Assembly: GCA_020746875.1 (NCBI GenBank)
Contig: JAGTJL010000041.1
Coordinates: 1-64,000, forward strand
Direction of reading: 5' to 3'
DNA: 64,000 bases
Source of the DNA: Rhexocercosporidium sp. MPI-PUGE-AT-0058
Lineage: Eukaryota; Ascomycota; Leotiomycetes; Helotiales
Under the pieces are notes generated by a model. That model worked only from the letters and a program-made list of their open reading frames with translations. It was not told where the DNA came from and did no database searches. Both the position numbers and the translations under genes were made by a program. Below are positions 43,951-57,600 of the stretch, piece by piece (positions within the stretch are counted from its first letter, which is position 1; each line of letters begins with the position of its first letter).

Positions 43951-45011
43951 TTTAAATACATAATATATTATTAGGCGAGTAATTATTTTAATAAATGTAT
44001 TACTATTGTTTATATTTTATTTCCTTTTTTACCGTTTTTATTTCTATTTAATTTAAAAGGCACTTAAATGCCTTGTAGACTATTATTTATATCGGATCCT
44101 TTAGCATAAAAGACCTAAAATAAGAAGTAACTATATTGAGTAATAACTTATATTTTATAACTTGTCGGAATCGACTTTATTGATATAATTATAATTTCCT
44201 TTACTCGTTTAGTATATCTTTTTATATACTTATCTACGGTTATATTACGTCTAGGCGTCTATAACTTAATAAATATGTCCTAAATATATTAATTAAAAGG
44301 TTTTACTTATTAAATATTAATAAATAAAATATCTAAAAGTTTGCGAGTATATTTTATTAAAAGTAAAGGCTTTAAAATAGAGCTTTAAATTACTTAGACA
44401 AAATCTTTAGTTAAGGATTTAAAACCGGTTCCTTAATATATATTATGCGTAGGCGTACTTTAAATCGTCTTAATTTATAAACTAATAGTTTTCTATTTTA
44501 TTCTTTTTATAAAAAGACATATAAATTAAGACTTTAATATAGACCTTAATTTCTAGAAGTGTAATAAGATATTAATTATAAGCTCGACAGTCCGGTAAAT
44601 CCGGGTTTAACGGTTCCTTTATATTTTAGTTAATAAAATTAACGATTTAATTAAGAATATTATTTAAAAAGAAAAGGGAAAAGATAGCTATAAGGTCCTT
44701 TGCATCGATATTAAAAGGTAGGTTAATTTAAAAGGGGAAATCCATATAAATAAACTCTTAAAATAAGCCCTTTTCATCGAGTATTAGTTTAAACTTAAGA
44801 TAAAGGGTTTTATCTTAAATTAGATTAAGTTAAACATCTTTTAGTATTTTATAAAGCTTTAATTAAGTATAAAATACCTCTTAATTATAATGACGACGAT
44901 ATAGTTTTATGCTTATTATAATATTATTGCTACGGGTAACGGCCCTTATAAGAGAGCTGGATGTGCCCCATAAAAACGCATCCTTATGGCGCTATGGCAG
45001 TCCATGGGATA

Positions 45012-45112
45012 AAAGGTAACACTTACTTAAATATATATTTTTAAACCCTTACCTTTTACGTTAATCGTAGAGCTCTTAAACCATTAAAAGCCTGCTCCAT
45101 TTCTGTCCGACA
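45012..45112 (+). repeat. LTR-C fragment, right part
   Basis: AAAGGTAACACTTACTT... ACGTTAATCGTAGAGCTCTT ...CTGCTCCATTTCTGTCCGACA matches the minus strand of LTR-C about 21365-21270 and continues 40833-40919 after piggyBac-3 is removed. Homology stops abruptly after GTCCGACA at 45112. Confidence 0.85.
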
Positions 45113-46203
45113 GATGACTTTTGACATCGAATGGCTCCGAATCTAACTCGTTTTATTTTATTAGCTTGTAAGTATTATAGGTAATCGACCGGAAGCTTTA
45201 ATTAAGTTCCGGTATCGATACTTAAAATTGATTTTAATTCGAGATCTCGACGGAGGTAGTCGTCCTCGTCTTTTTATTAAACTAACGCCCGAGTTTACGA
45301 AATAATATCTTAACTCAAAAAATATATACGTTCTCTTTCTTTGCTTTTAATTACTTTAATTATTTTATTAACTTATATTAAAAACTAATTCAAAATTCCC
45401 AAGATTATTTACGATTTAACTTTTATACTTAGCCCGCACGTCTTCTTACTCGGCATATTATTTAAAGCTCCTATATTTAAGTCTCCGAGTATTAATTATC
45501 CGATAAAGTTATATAACCTTAAAGTTCTTAAAGGACTTAATAAGCAACTACTACCGCTACAAGACGAAATAAATTGCGAGTTTATTTTCTATAAAGCGGT
45601 TCGTGAAATATAAGGCGTTCGTATTACTCGCGAGTTATAACTCTTATTTGCATGACAATCTACTAGATCACGTATTAGTCACATAATAGTCACTTAGGTT
45701 AAGCAACCGAGGTTATAGATACTAGGCCGTATTAGGACTAGTTTTGTCGTAGCACGTCGTAAAGCCTCATACTAGCCGGCTGGCTTCGCTTAGCTTAGCG
45801 CGGCTCTCCGCATTAGTTATAAGAGAAAATCAGTATAATAATAATAGTTTCCGTCTTAATTAGATGTATTCAACGACTGGTATTTTACTGCAACTAATAC
45901 TAAGTAAACGATCGACGATACGGCTCTTAAATAAGGCGTTCCGTCAGTTTAAACCGTTCTGTTTAATTTCGCTTAAAAGAGTATGAAAAGATAAGATCAT
46001 TTAAAATCTACTATTAAAGGAATAATTGCTTTAAAAGCAGAATATATATAACGTACGAAAGTAATAAATCCTTAATTACTTTTAATAAGAACCGGATATT
46101 ATCCTTGTACGCGCTAGATTACTACTGACATTTATAATATCAAGTATAAATCATAATTAGCTTTTTTTATATTAATAAATAGCGCTATCGAGTATTATTC
46201 TGT
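45113..46203. other. AT-rich spacer, nothing recognised
   Basis: RIP-like AT-rich DNA with two less AT-rich patches (45113-45300, 45640-45830). No frame, terminal repeat or known motif assigned. Confidence 0.5.
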
Positions 46204-46387
46204 TGTCGTATAGGCACGGGCAGCTGCTCTCTTAGTACTGCACGTGACCTAATTAGGTTCTGCTACTATAGACTGCTTTTAAGAGAATAATTGTTTTCTC
46301 TTAATTCTTAGGGCTTTTAGAATAACAATTAATTACTTTAATTTAATTATAACTGCTTATAGTATTTTAATTCACTTTTATACTATA
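46204..46387 (+). repeat. LTR-B, 5' LTR of Copia-B copy 2
   Basis: 184 bp, TGTCGTATAGGCACGGGCAG to ...TACTATA. Followed by the altered primer site ATTATAAGCCT. Confidence 0.9.
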
Positions 46388-49300
46388 ATTATAAGCCTTA
46401 TTAATAAAGCTATTAAGTTAGTATTTTTCCCTTTGTGCGCTATTAATTTAAATAAAGCTTATAAGGCAAGTTTATAAGTAAAGAGCATTTATTATACGTT
46501 ATAAAGTTTTCCACTTTATTATAAAATATAATTTACACTACTGTTTTCCACTAACTCTTCGATTCCACTTTAGACAAGTATAAAAGCCGAGTAACTGGAC
46601 TCGATACTTCTCCAGTCCTTCTTCTTTTATTAAATACTTAAAGTTTATAAAAGTAACTCCTTTATTATAATAAACTTAACTTTAGCTTCTTCTTTAAATA
46701 ATCGAACTCCTTTTAATTATAATAAGCGTACTTAAAATCCTTAATATTAAGCGTTTAAATCCTTTTATATCTTTTATAAGATATAGAATTTAATAAATCT
46801 TACGTTATTAATTACTTTTAACCTTTTCGACGCCGAATCGAAACCTTTATTATTAAATAATTTAAAAATATAATAAGATAAAAAAGCTATTAAATATAAC
46901 TTCTAAGCTTAAATAAAGTAAAACGAAGATACTCGCGACCTTATAAAGAAGGGCCTTAAGCCGAGCGTATTACTACCGGCAAAGGCTATAATTAAGAATA
47001 TAACTTTAATATATACTATTCTTATAAGGGAATACGTAAGAAAGCTCGCATAATAGACGGAAAAGGCTCGAGCTTATAAAGCAGCTTATAAGTAGATTTA
47101 AGAGATAATTAATCTCTTTATTTATTAAAAGGTAATTAAGGAATATAAGAACGAGTAAGCTCGTATAAAAAAAGAGTAATTAACCGAGATAATAGACGGA
47201 GACTCTTAATTAAAGTCATAGACTCTTTAATTACTCTTTTAAATCCTTAAAAAAGATTACGCCCCTTCGGAAATAAATGCTTATACGCTAATATAGTTTA
47301 TTTATAAAAAGAAGCTCGCTATTATTAAAGTAAAGCAAATTAATCTTAAGGAGTGGCTTTAAGAATAGAGAGCGGCTTATTAAAATGCTTTTTTATACGA
47401 CTTACCGGACGTTAAAAGATTACTAATAGTGCTTAACTTTATTAAGGCGGTGTAAGAGAAGCTCGCACCGGAATAGGCGCGCGAACGGCACTTTAAATTA
47501 TTAAGAAATAATACTCTTAAAGTAATAAATTAATATTCTTTACTTAATTATATTAATTAATTATTTACTTTTCATAAGGAATTACTTACAGCTTTTAAAT
47601 AATAAAAGATAATAAGCTTATATATTACTTTTAAAGAAAGATTAAATGCTCTCGTAACTCCGTCGGTTTAACGAAACTAGTCGTTAAACACGTGAGTAAA
47701 TACTTGCTTATATAAGCATTGTTTTTACCGCTATAAAACTATTAATTATTATAGACTTCGGTATTATTACGACGGCTCGACGGCGAGTAACCTTAAGAAC
47801 TTATTATTAATAGAAGAAATTAAAAAGACTCGACTCCGACTAAAAAGCGACTTTCTTAACCTTTGCCGAGAAATTATTAAACTTAATAGGAATATATTAT
47901 TAATAGTATAACTAGCTTCCGGACCGCCTTTCGGTAATTCCTTTTTTACTTAAGCATTAATAGCTTTTATATCTTTAAGCTAGCTGCTTTAATAAAAGCA
48001 AAATACCGTAGAAACGTTTAAGCTTGCCTTATAAGCCTTGAATTTCTCGATAAAGCTTTTATTATTGCGGGGGTATACGTTATTATAAATATAAATCGCT
48101 ATTTACTCGTAAAGAATACCTTACTTAATAATAAAAGTTATTACTTATTTAATAAATTTAAAAGCTATCCTCGTCCTTAAAAGCTTTATTAAATCCTCTG
48201 CGAATAATAGCGTTAAAGCCGGAACGTTAAGCTTAATAATTAAAAGCCGCGGTACTCGAGTCTTTAAAGGTGCTTTTTACGGCCTTAACGGTTTAAATAT
48301 AAGCGATTTAATCCTCTCGAACGTCGCTATTATTAAAAGCTTTAATATTAATATTATTTCAAAAACTCGCTTTTTATAAATAAGAGTTTAATATAATAAT
48401 TTAAATTATATTTTATACACGGGAATAATTAAGAATAGTTTAGTTTTAAAGTAATTATAGCAATAGTTTAACTTAGCTTTCTTTAAATATAAGCCTTTTA
48501 ATTACTCTTTAATTTCTTTAATTATTTGCCGCATTTTGACTTATTTAAATTATAGCTTTTTAATGTTTTTAACGCTAAAAAAGAGTATCCGCTAAGGTTT
48601 TCAGTCGAGTAGACGATATTTAAAGCTACGAGTCGATAAAGCTTACTTATAGCATTTACGCGTAAGTTACTTAAGAAAGGAAGCCTTAAAAAACCTAGTA
48701 AAAAGTGCGCGTAACGTCGAGATTTAAGGCTTAACTCGGTTAAAATGCGAGTATTATGCGGTGGCTATTATATAATAAGTAATAAGTCGTTATTAATTAA
48801 AGAGAGTAATTACCCGTCTTTTTTATTATATTTCTTAAGATTTATTCGACTTTTTAATAAAGTTTAACGGGAATAGCTAGCTTTTGTTAATTAAGGACAA
48901 ATATAATAGGAAATTTTATAAGCGGCTTTTAAAAATTAAAAGGTTAATTACCGTCTTAAATGCTCTTAAACCGTTTAAGGCGTGGACGAGACGTTAATTC
49001 GGTCTCTCGGTTTGTAAAATACGCTAAAATAACGATACTTTAATTATAAGGATTAATAAATTAATTAAGTATGAAAAGTAGTATAAAGAGAATAATATTA
49101 ATATTAAATTTACCCCCTTATATATATATTAACTTAATAAAGGAGCTAAGCGCGTAAGCAAAGAAATAATCGATAAATCGATTAAAATGCGCTTTTTTGC
49201 TAATTTACCTTAGGCGCTTTAAACGGAATTAGTAATAGCGGCAATTATTTTCTATAATATGAATCTATTTACTCGTAAAGGCTTTAAGAGTCCTAACGAA

Positions 49301-51886
49301 GTGTTTTAAGCTTAGTTTAAGTAGTATTTTCGGTATTACGACCCTAAGCTTACGTTAAAGCTAACAATTAATTTACGGCTTAATTAAAGTAATTTATATA
49401 CGTACGGCTATAAAGCTTATTTTATAATTAAAGACCGAGAAGCTCTCCGCTAAAAAAGAGCTTTTAAAGTCAACTTACAAGCGCACTTTAGTTATTTAAT
49501 TAAATCCGTCTTATTTAATATTTATAAGATTTAAGTGCTTTAATTATAGTATATAATAGTGACTCGAAATGTTACTTTTAATAAAACCTTTTTTTATTTA
49601 GGCTCTTTGAATATAAAGAGAGCGGTCGGCTAGCCGCGCTTAATATTAAAAGATTTTACGAAAATGCTAAAAAAAAGAAAAAGGAGATTAAGACGTTGGT
49701 TTTATTATAATTAACCGACTAAGCGTATTTAATATATTAAAATTAAAAACACTATTTATTACTTTAAACAGAGAATAATTAAGCGAAGCAATAAGCGCTA
49801 TAAAAGTCGACGAGCTTATGAGGTCGGGGGTGGAGTTATTTATTCTCCTTTTAGCTGAGTTAATAAAAGTAAATACGCTACTTTTAATTAATTTAATAGC
49901 TCTTAATTTTATTTAGTCGCTCGTTAGCGAGAATTCGGGGGTGATTTAATTAAGAAAGAATATTAGACTTCTTATTTACGAATACTTTAATTAAGTCTTA
50001 AAACGAGTCGACACTTTAAGATAATTAGCGTTTAAGAGCGCAATTAAGCGAGGTATTTTACGTAATATATTAAATTTTTAAAATAATATAGGCCTTAAGC
50101 GGAAGTCGATATTATAAGTTGTAATTTATTTTAGAGGGCTATACGACTAAAAGCGCGGTTTTAAGCGTTAAGAAGTATTTAAAGAAAATATCGGCCTTAA
50201 GTAATTAAAAGCTTTGCCTTAAGTAATTAAGTACGAGAGAAGCATTTATAGTTATTAAAATTAAAAGAAGATAAAGAGTTAAGTTTACGCTTATTACTCC
50301 CGGCTTTAATTAAATTAAATTCCGGCTTATTTAAACCTCTTAAGAGGAAAAGAATAAAAGACTAAGTAATTAATAAAAGTCGAAAGACTCGAGTTAATAA
50401 TAAGGTAATAAAACCGAATCGAAGCGTTTATATAATAATTATTAAAGAGTAATTACGGAATTATTATAATTATTAAGCAACCGCGAATACTTAAAGGATT
50501 TTTTAAAGACTTTCTGGCCTAATTAAAAACTAATATAAAGAGACGGAAAAGACTTGAGCGTAGTTTACGCTATTATATTAGCGTTTATACTTAGAAATGT
50601 CGAAATTCGACAATTAATTAAGTTCTTACGGATTTATTAATTACAAATGCCTAAGGACTTATTAAATTAAAAAGACTTTAAGGATTACTCGTTAAGAGAG
50701 CACTTCCGAGCTAATACTATTAAGGAGATTATTAACCTTAAGTCGCGCAATTATTAAAGAGTCGTTAAACACACTTTTACTATCGAGCAATTAATTCCCT
50801 TAAAATAAGTATTTTACGCTAAAGTCGATTCGTTAAGGTATTTAATTTACTGTCGCTCTTAAATCGTTATAAGAAAAGACTTACAGCTAAAAACGTTAAT
50901 TTTATTAATATATATAGCTACTTTAATTACTCGCTTCTTTAGAACTGCTATAGCTATTATAGCTTAATTTAATTTAAAAATGATTTAATTTAATATAATA
51001 AATGCTTTTATTAACGTTAAACGAAGTGAGATAAGTGCTCGCGTATATTATTATTTACCGGACGGTTTTAAATAAGACGGAATAATAGTAAAAGTTAATC
51101 GCGCACTTTACGGACTTAAGGACTTACTGGCGTTATAATACGGTGACTTTATTTATATTTTAACAACTTTAGAGTTAATTGCTTATAAAGAAGAGCTTTA
51201 TATATTTATAAACGAATAACGTACAGTATTTGTGATATTTTATGTCGATAATATTCAAGTGCTTTACTATACTTCGGCTCTTAAAGACGCCAAATTAATT
51301 ATCGACGGCTTAAATATAATATATAAGCTTATTAAAGGAGAGTAAACGAAGTGATTTTTAGGCGTTTATATTATTAGAAATTAATTAGCGAAGACTATTT
51401 CTTTAATATACGACACTTATATTTAAAAGGTTATTCTTCGATTTAAGTTAGTAAATAGAAATTACTTAAGTATACTATTACTTTAAATCGAGTTACTAAA
51501 GAATTAAGAATAGGCTACTTTAACTTAAATTAAGGACTTTTAAGAGAAGGTTAAATTAGTGCTTTATATTATAATTATATTACGCGTAAACGTCGCTTTT
51601 ATTACTTTAAGGCTTTTTTACTTCTTAATTAATCCTTCTTAAGAGTATTTAACTGTAGTTAACTAGATAATTCGTTACTTTTTCGGCACTTATTTCTTAG
51701 CGATTATTTATAACTATAAGCTACGCGACTCCTACCTTATAATAATATTAAATGCTTTTTTTACGGACGATATCGAAATAAGGCGATTTTTTAATAAATA
51801 TATTTTCATATTTTTTAAAAGTTTAATCTTTTAAAAAATAATCTTATAAAATATAATTACTATGTTTATAATATAAGTAGGGACCA
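46204..51886 (+). mobile_element. Copia-B copy 2, 3'-truncated
   Basis: Second Copia-B copy in the same orientation as 10783-18600: 5' LTR 46204-46387, then the same gag, protease (DNGAATYL position, here more decayed), integrase and RT, with FYVDNI near 51240-51260. Homology ends at about 51886, just inside RNase H, so the antisense region and 3' LTR are missing. It differs from copy 1 mostly by transitions, plus a roughly 66-bp stretch absent from copy 1 near 49093-49158. Confidence 0.92.
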
Positions 51887-52250
51887 GCTAAATCGACATA
51901 GTCACATGGCTAAATCGACATGGTCGCTAAATCCCATGGTGTGCATCTAGGATCCTCGCTAACGCATATTAATTTGTAAGGCCGTGCAAGTGTCTATTAT
52001 ATATAATTATTAACCCCTTAATTATTATTGTTATTACCTTACCGTCGCTACTTCATTGTCGTTATTAATTAAGAATTAAAAGTAGAATTAAATATATATA
52101 ACGAAAAACAACTAAATTACTATTAAGAGTCAATTGTAAAAGGAGCATCCGTATCGGTCAATTAATTCTTTAATAATTTAACTTTAGACTGATTACTTTG
52201 CGGGCGCATCGGGGATGAACGAATTGCTAGTTAAATTAATAGAAAATCAA
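51887..52250. other. junction with short direct repeats
   Basis: 51890-51935 holds GCTAAATCGACATAGTCACATG, GCTAAATCGACATGGTC and GCTAAATCCCATGGTG, three direct copies of GCTAAATC. It may be the terminus of the MULE-like relict to the right; no inverted partner was found near 53800-54300. Confidence 0.4.
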
Positions 52251-53800
52251 GGGGAAGAGTATTATCCGGTATGCTTTACTTAAGACCGCTGTCTTCTTTT
52301 AGATTTAACTCCTCCTCGCTTTTAGCTCGGAACTCAAGGAACTAAAGTATATCGGCTATTACAACTTGATTCTGCATAGCGTTCGCAGCAAGCTTAGCAG
52401 AGTCTGCTATACTATCGGACTGGAAGATTAATAATATTCCCAGCATATAATTCCGCTCTCGCCGAGTTCCAGGCTTATATCTATTTATATAACTCCCGGC
52501 AAGCCGTGCCATCACTAGAGCAGTTATTAATAGGCCATTTTGTATTACTACAGTCTATCGTAATAATAATAAACCTAAAGATAGGAAAAAAGCAAGAGCA
52601 GAGCTTAAAGGTAACTCGAAGAATGAGGAGTTGCGGCGTGTAATTAATAGTACAATACGTAATAGTTCATTACTACTAAAAGCGCCCTTAGGCCTTCCTT
52701 TACCCTTAACCTTAAGAGGATTTAAGAGAGGCAAGGAGGAGAAATCAAGGATTTGAGGTCCTACACCAGAATTTAGCTTATGGAACTACCAATATTGATG
52801 GATATTTCTTAATAAAATATATCCGTATATACGCTTTTGATGAAATATCTCATAGTAATAAGGCAAACCAAGAAACTCTCGTATTACGCAATTGCAAGTG
52901 CTTTCTGGCAGTTTACTATTGTTTATAAGCTTGTTATTCTCTTGCTTAATCTTAAGTAAAGTAAAGCCATAAACTTAGTTAAGCATAACAGCAAACAGAG
53001 GTATATTTATACTATATTTCGGCCGTAATTACTATATTGCAATAGCCACTCGTATGTTCTTTTATTGCGTCTCTTAAAAGAGCTTCAACTTTAAAAACAC
53101 ATCACGCAAATCGCCGTAGCCTGACTATAAATATCTTTTTAATATAGCGTAACAACCTTTAATAGGAGAAGTAATAGTTATATTAAAGTGTAAAGACTAA
53201 TCTACCTAATAAGAGACGAGTTTTTCCTTCTAGAGGAGTTATGTTCCTTTAATATAACTTACAGCGCCAATTAGGTACTGGACACGCATCTCTTATAACT
53301 GCTTATCGTATTATTATTGTTTTATACTAACGAGTAACTGATTTCAAGAGAAAAGGAATGCTTAAAACCGTGAATAGCGTATTTAAACTCCGTCGTCGCC
53401 TTTAATTAGATTAAAGAAGAACTTCTTTGTCTTAATAAGTACGTTCATATTAACGTGCTATTAATAGAGGAGGTGACGGGATAAAGAGAATTATGTGTCA
53501 AGACACTTAATAAGAGCTAGCTCCCTATTTATTATAATAAAAACTGGCTCCGGAATTATGTGTCGAGTCATTACAGCTTTTAATTAGGTTAGAGCCCATT
53601 TATAGTCTTTTTCCGTCTCTTTAGAAAGAAAGCAAATCCCCAGCTGAATTATTATATCATTTCCCGTAATTCTGTAAATATTCAGTAAGGGCATGTTATA
53701 TCGATTCGTTTTGTATGTATAATTAAGCAAAAGTATATTAAAATACTATATTTAAAATGAAATAGAGGCAAGAGAAATGAAAAAGAGCTGGCGGAGGTGA
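52250..53800 (-). pseudogene. MULE (Mutator-like) transposase relict
   Basis: Minus-strand remnant of a fungal Mutator-like transposase. Readable from about 53240 leftwards: KEKLVSYW-type start, HFNITITSPIKGCYAILKRY (family TS-IEG-HA-LK), GYGDLRDVFLKLKLF, VYGFTLLKIKQENNKLI, ESTCNCVIREFLGLPYYYEI (SWIM-like Cys/His region, family C-GLPC-H), then SLPLLNPLKVKGKGRPKGA near 52680-52750, the usual C-terminal GRPKG. The N-terminal catalytic part lies right of 53250 and is unreadable by eye. Ends are not defined. Confidence 0.75.
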
Positions 53801-54303
53801 CCTGATTTCGGCTCGAACGCGGGAGAATAATCGTTTTCTTTTAATTCCTATGTAATCTGTTAGTAATTAAAAGCATTGATTTTAAGAGGTACGTACCTTC
53901 AGAAGCTATTGTAACGGGGCCATTCCGTTAAGGTTTTTTTGACGTACTTTTTGAGTTAAGTTAGCTACGTCTTTTAATATTAATGTAACTGCTATATCTT
54001 GCTTTCTTAAAGTAGAGATAATCTGAGCATTAAAAAGACCGGATTTTACGTAGGAATTAATTAATAGAACTCCTTCCGTCGGTAAAGAAGTAATTCTGTG
54101 TATAGGATAGGCGGCAGAGTTTATAGAGGCGGCGTGATTGTATTCTTCTTATATAACTTTGACTCTTTATTTACTTAATATTTTGTCTTTTAATAACGAA
54201 ACCTTTATCTTATAATTGGTCTTCTTAGAGCTTATTTCCTTGCGTTAATTAAAAGCCTTTATATGCTTCTTTTTGCCTCTATTATCGTATTCGCCGGCGC
54301 GAT
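53801..54303. other. AT-rich spacer, nothing recognised
   Basis: Probably 5' or terminal sequence of the MULE relict. No clear inverted repeat or frame. Confidence 0.4.
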
Positions 54304-54609
54304 TGTTGGATTTCACTTCGGTAACTCGTGCCGATTCTACCCTAGAATAGCCGAAGGAGTTTCCACTGCTTACGCGGCCCGGAAATTACCTTCGTATTCT
54401 AGGAAATTACGCTCGTATTTAATTACGTAGCTCGTATAAGCTACGTAATCAGTTACGTAGTCGTAGAAGCTTTTAGAGAAGCTATTATTTTATATATAAC
54501 TACCGAAGAGCTCTTTTAGCTCTTTAAGCAAGCAAGCAATTCTCTCTCTTTGATCACGTGTCCTCACCTACTGCGCTTCCTCATCCTGATTAGCTCGCCT
54601 ATTATCACA
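54304..54609 (+). repeat. solo LTR-A, plus orientation
   Basis: TGTTGGATTTCACTTCGG... to ...TATTATCACA, 306 bp, inverted relative to 20134-20444. Flanking 5-mers GCGAT/GTGAA match imperfectly; the Copia-C counterpart reads GCGAA at this point (about 24297), so a RIP-altered duplication is possible. It marks the left limit of Copia-C copy 2. Confidence 0.88.
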
Positions 54610-57600
54610 GTGAATTATAAGAGTTAAGTAATTATAAAAGCTACGTTTAGTTTTATAACGATTGCTATATATAATACCGACTTAATTTTCTTTTAATAAG
54701 CTTTAATATGTTTTTTTAAAGCTTATCCCTTATACTTAATAAAATTGATTTAAAGGAGTAATGTCGTAGGACACTTCTTATTAACTTATTCAAATTTTCG
54801 AGTAATTTTCTTAATATATTAGTTATAAACTAAGGAAATAGTCTTACGCTTTTTATTACGTATTATTTTAATCCTTAGGAATTATTTAATATTTTTAAGA
54901 TTATATAAGTCGTACGCTTAATTTAATTACTTAATGAAATCCTATTTAAGCTTTAAGTTATCTCAGTAGTAAAGCACTTAAATATTATTTACGTAAAAAA
55001 AAAATAAAGATTTTGTGATTAAGGTTTATGAACATATACGGTTCCTTTAAGTATAAAATTAACCTTAAATCTATTAACGTTTTATTAATATATTTATACT
55101 ATAAATACAAAGAGTCACGTATTTCGTAAAGAACGTAATTAAGTTGTAATACATATTTAAGCTTATTAAAACTTAAAGGGAATTTACAATACACGGTTTC
55201 GTCGTTTATATCCTAAAGAATGTTAATAAACGCATTAATTACGTCGAAGCACTTGACTTTTAAGTTAAAATGGGCTACGAGCGCTATAATAATTTAAAAG
55301 GATTTAATTAAGAGCGTGCTAGCGTATATAAAGACGATCGTTAATTTACTTTAAAAATTACCTTGTATAATAATTCGAGATTTATATTTTAAAATATATG
55401 CCTTTAGATTTAGCTTATACTTAAAAACTTATATAAGCGAGACAAGTATTAATATAATACTTAAATTAAACATTTTTAAGGTTTAATAACTTTATTTATT
55501 TATTATTCTTATTTTTAAGCTTATATCTTCTTTAAACTACTCTTTTATTAAGTAATTCTTAAGATCGCTCTATTGTTTTAATTTAAATAAAAAATCTTAG
55601 ACTTTAATTTTTAAAAGTAAAATCTTCTTCTTTAGTAATTGACGGCTCGATTATATTATTATTATAATTATATAATATATAGTCTTCGTTAAATCTCGAA
55701 GATTATCTTACTCTTTTAATAATATATATTAATTAAGTATAAGCTTTTAAAGCATTTAATTAATTTCAAATTAAAAATTATTATATTAGTCGAGGATTTA
55801 ATTACTCCTAAGATCAAACTTACCCCCGAGCTCAAGGTTGCTTTTATTAAGGCGTGTTTATTAAAGGAAAGCTATAAGTATTATAAATACTCTATTATCT
55901 TAATCTTTTCGTAATTTTTATTTTTATTTTTTATTTTTAATTAGCTTTTTTATTTTTACCGAGCTTTTAATAAGTGCACTTAATTTTAATTAAGCTTCTT
56001 CTACTATAATTAAGGCAAATCCCGCGCTTAATCTTATAATACGTTCGAATCTCGATTAATAAGTTATATACTTTTACGCGAGTCAAATGCCTTTAAGTCT
56101 TATTTTATACTTAAAGTAAACTCTTAATTTAACGCACTTTCTTTTAATTCCTTACTTTATTTAAGAGGGCCCTTTAAAATAAGAGTGTATTCTAAAGTTA
56201 AAAGTCTATTTATTATACTCGGGCTATTAATATATTCTTTTACCCCCGAGTTTTAATTCTCGGAGCTTTTAATTAATTTTTAAATTTATTTAATATATAA
56301 TTAAGATAAGTCTTCGCTTAAGAGATTCGTATTATTTTCCCCGATAGTCATATTTTTAATAATATTTTTAATAATTTTAGCTTAATTTATAATAAACTTA
56401 TCCCTCTTAATGAAATCGTAAATAAACCGGGCTTTTTAAATTACAATCTTTACTTTTTTACTTAAGGTAATATAAAAGCTATTTTCGTTAAAACACACGT
56501 TACGAGTAATAATTATTTTATCGAGACGTAATACTTAAATTTTATAAATATTAAAAGCGTAAAAACTTATAAAATATTTAATGTGTGCACGCATAATTAT
56601 TTTAAACGCTTTCTTATTTTATACTTTAACTCTTTTTATTATTAATGGGTACGCTTTATAATTATATATATAAATCCTATTTTAATTTAATTTAAAATCT
56701 ATAATAAGTTTTATAATAAACCCTAAGTTATACTACCGAAAGTAATTTCAAAACCACTTATTATTGACTTCAATAGGTGACAGCCAGTTATTTACTTACC
56801 TTAGACTTTTATTATATAAATAAATCCTTATAAGTGCATATTTAATGCTTAGATTTACGGGGAAATTAATTAATAATCTTATTTTAATGCCTTTATTAAT
56901 TACTTTTTAATTAACTCTTTTAGCTCCGCTATTTAGCTTATGAGTTACTGTTAATAAGAGCTCGAGGTCAATTCCGAGTTTATTAGCTTATTTTTTATAT
57001 TTTATAAATCCTCGAATTATAATAACTGCTTTTTCTTAATTATACTTAAATTTACATATTAAGAGTTTAAACTGCTTTTAAACCTAAGCTTTAAAGCTCT
57101 TAATATATTAAAGTACTTTATTATATTCTTTTATTTATAATATATAATTAATAAGTAAGCCGTTATACTCGCATTTAAATACGAGGAGCTAAAAATAATT
57201 ACTTTAGTATTTTAAATAATTAAATAAATCTTAAGTAATTTTTTAAAATAATTTAAGAGATTTCTTTTTTAATAAACGTTTAAAAATTACTTAAGTAATA
57301 TAAGTTAAAGTATATTACTTATATTTAATTTTCTTTATTACTTTAATAATCTTAATATTTCTTGCCGTGTTTATTAATTTCTTTAAAGCATTCGGGCTTA
57401 AATGATTTACTCGTAGATATTAAACACGCTCCGAGTCTATTTTAAAATACTTATAATTATTAAATAATTTATATAAATTTTTTTTTTTAAAAAGCGTTAA
57501 AAATATTATAATTTTTATAACGCTTAAAAGTATATTATAAAAGCTTAAAAAATAAATTAAACGTGACTTATATTTAAAGAAAACGAAGTTTTATTTACGC

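Larger units (their letters stand above)
40920..45011 (-). mobile_element. piggyBac-3, inserted in LTR-C and carrying piggyBac-2
   Basis: The left terminus TATCCCATGGACTGCCA at 40920 and its inverted copy ending at 45011 (minus: TATCCCATGGACTGCCATAG) bound a 4,092-bp unit. Subtracting nested piggyBac-2 (2,023 bp) leaves about 2.07 kb, normal for these elements. It carries a minus-strand transposase relict. The flanks rejoin into LTR-C: ...CTCTCT before and AAAGGTAAC after, against CTCTTTTATAAAAGG in uninterrupted LTR-C copies. Confidence 0.75.
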
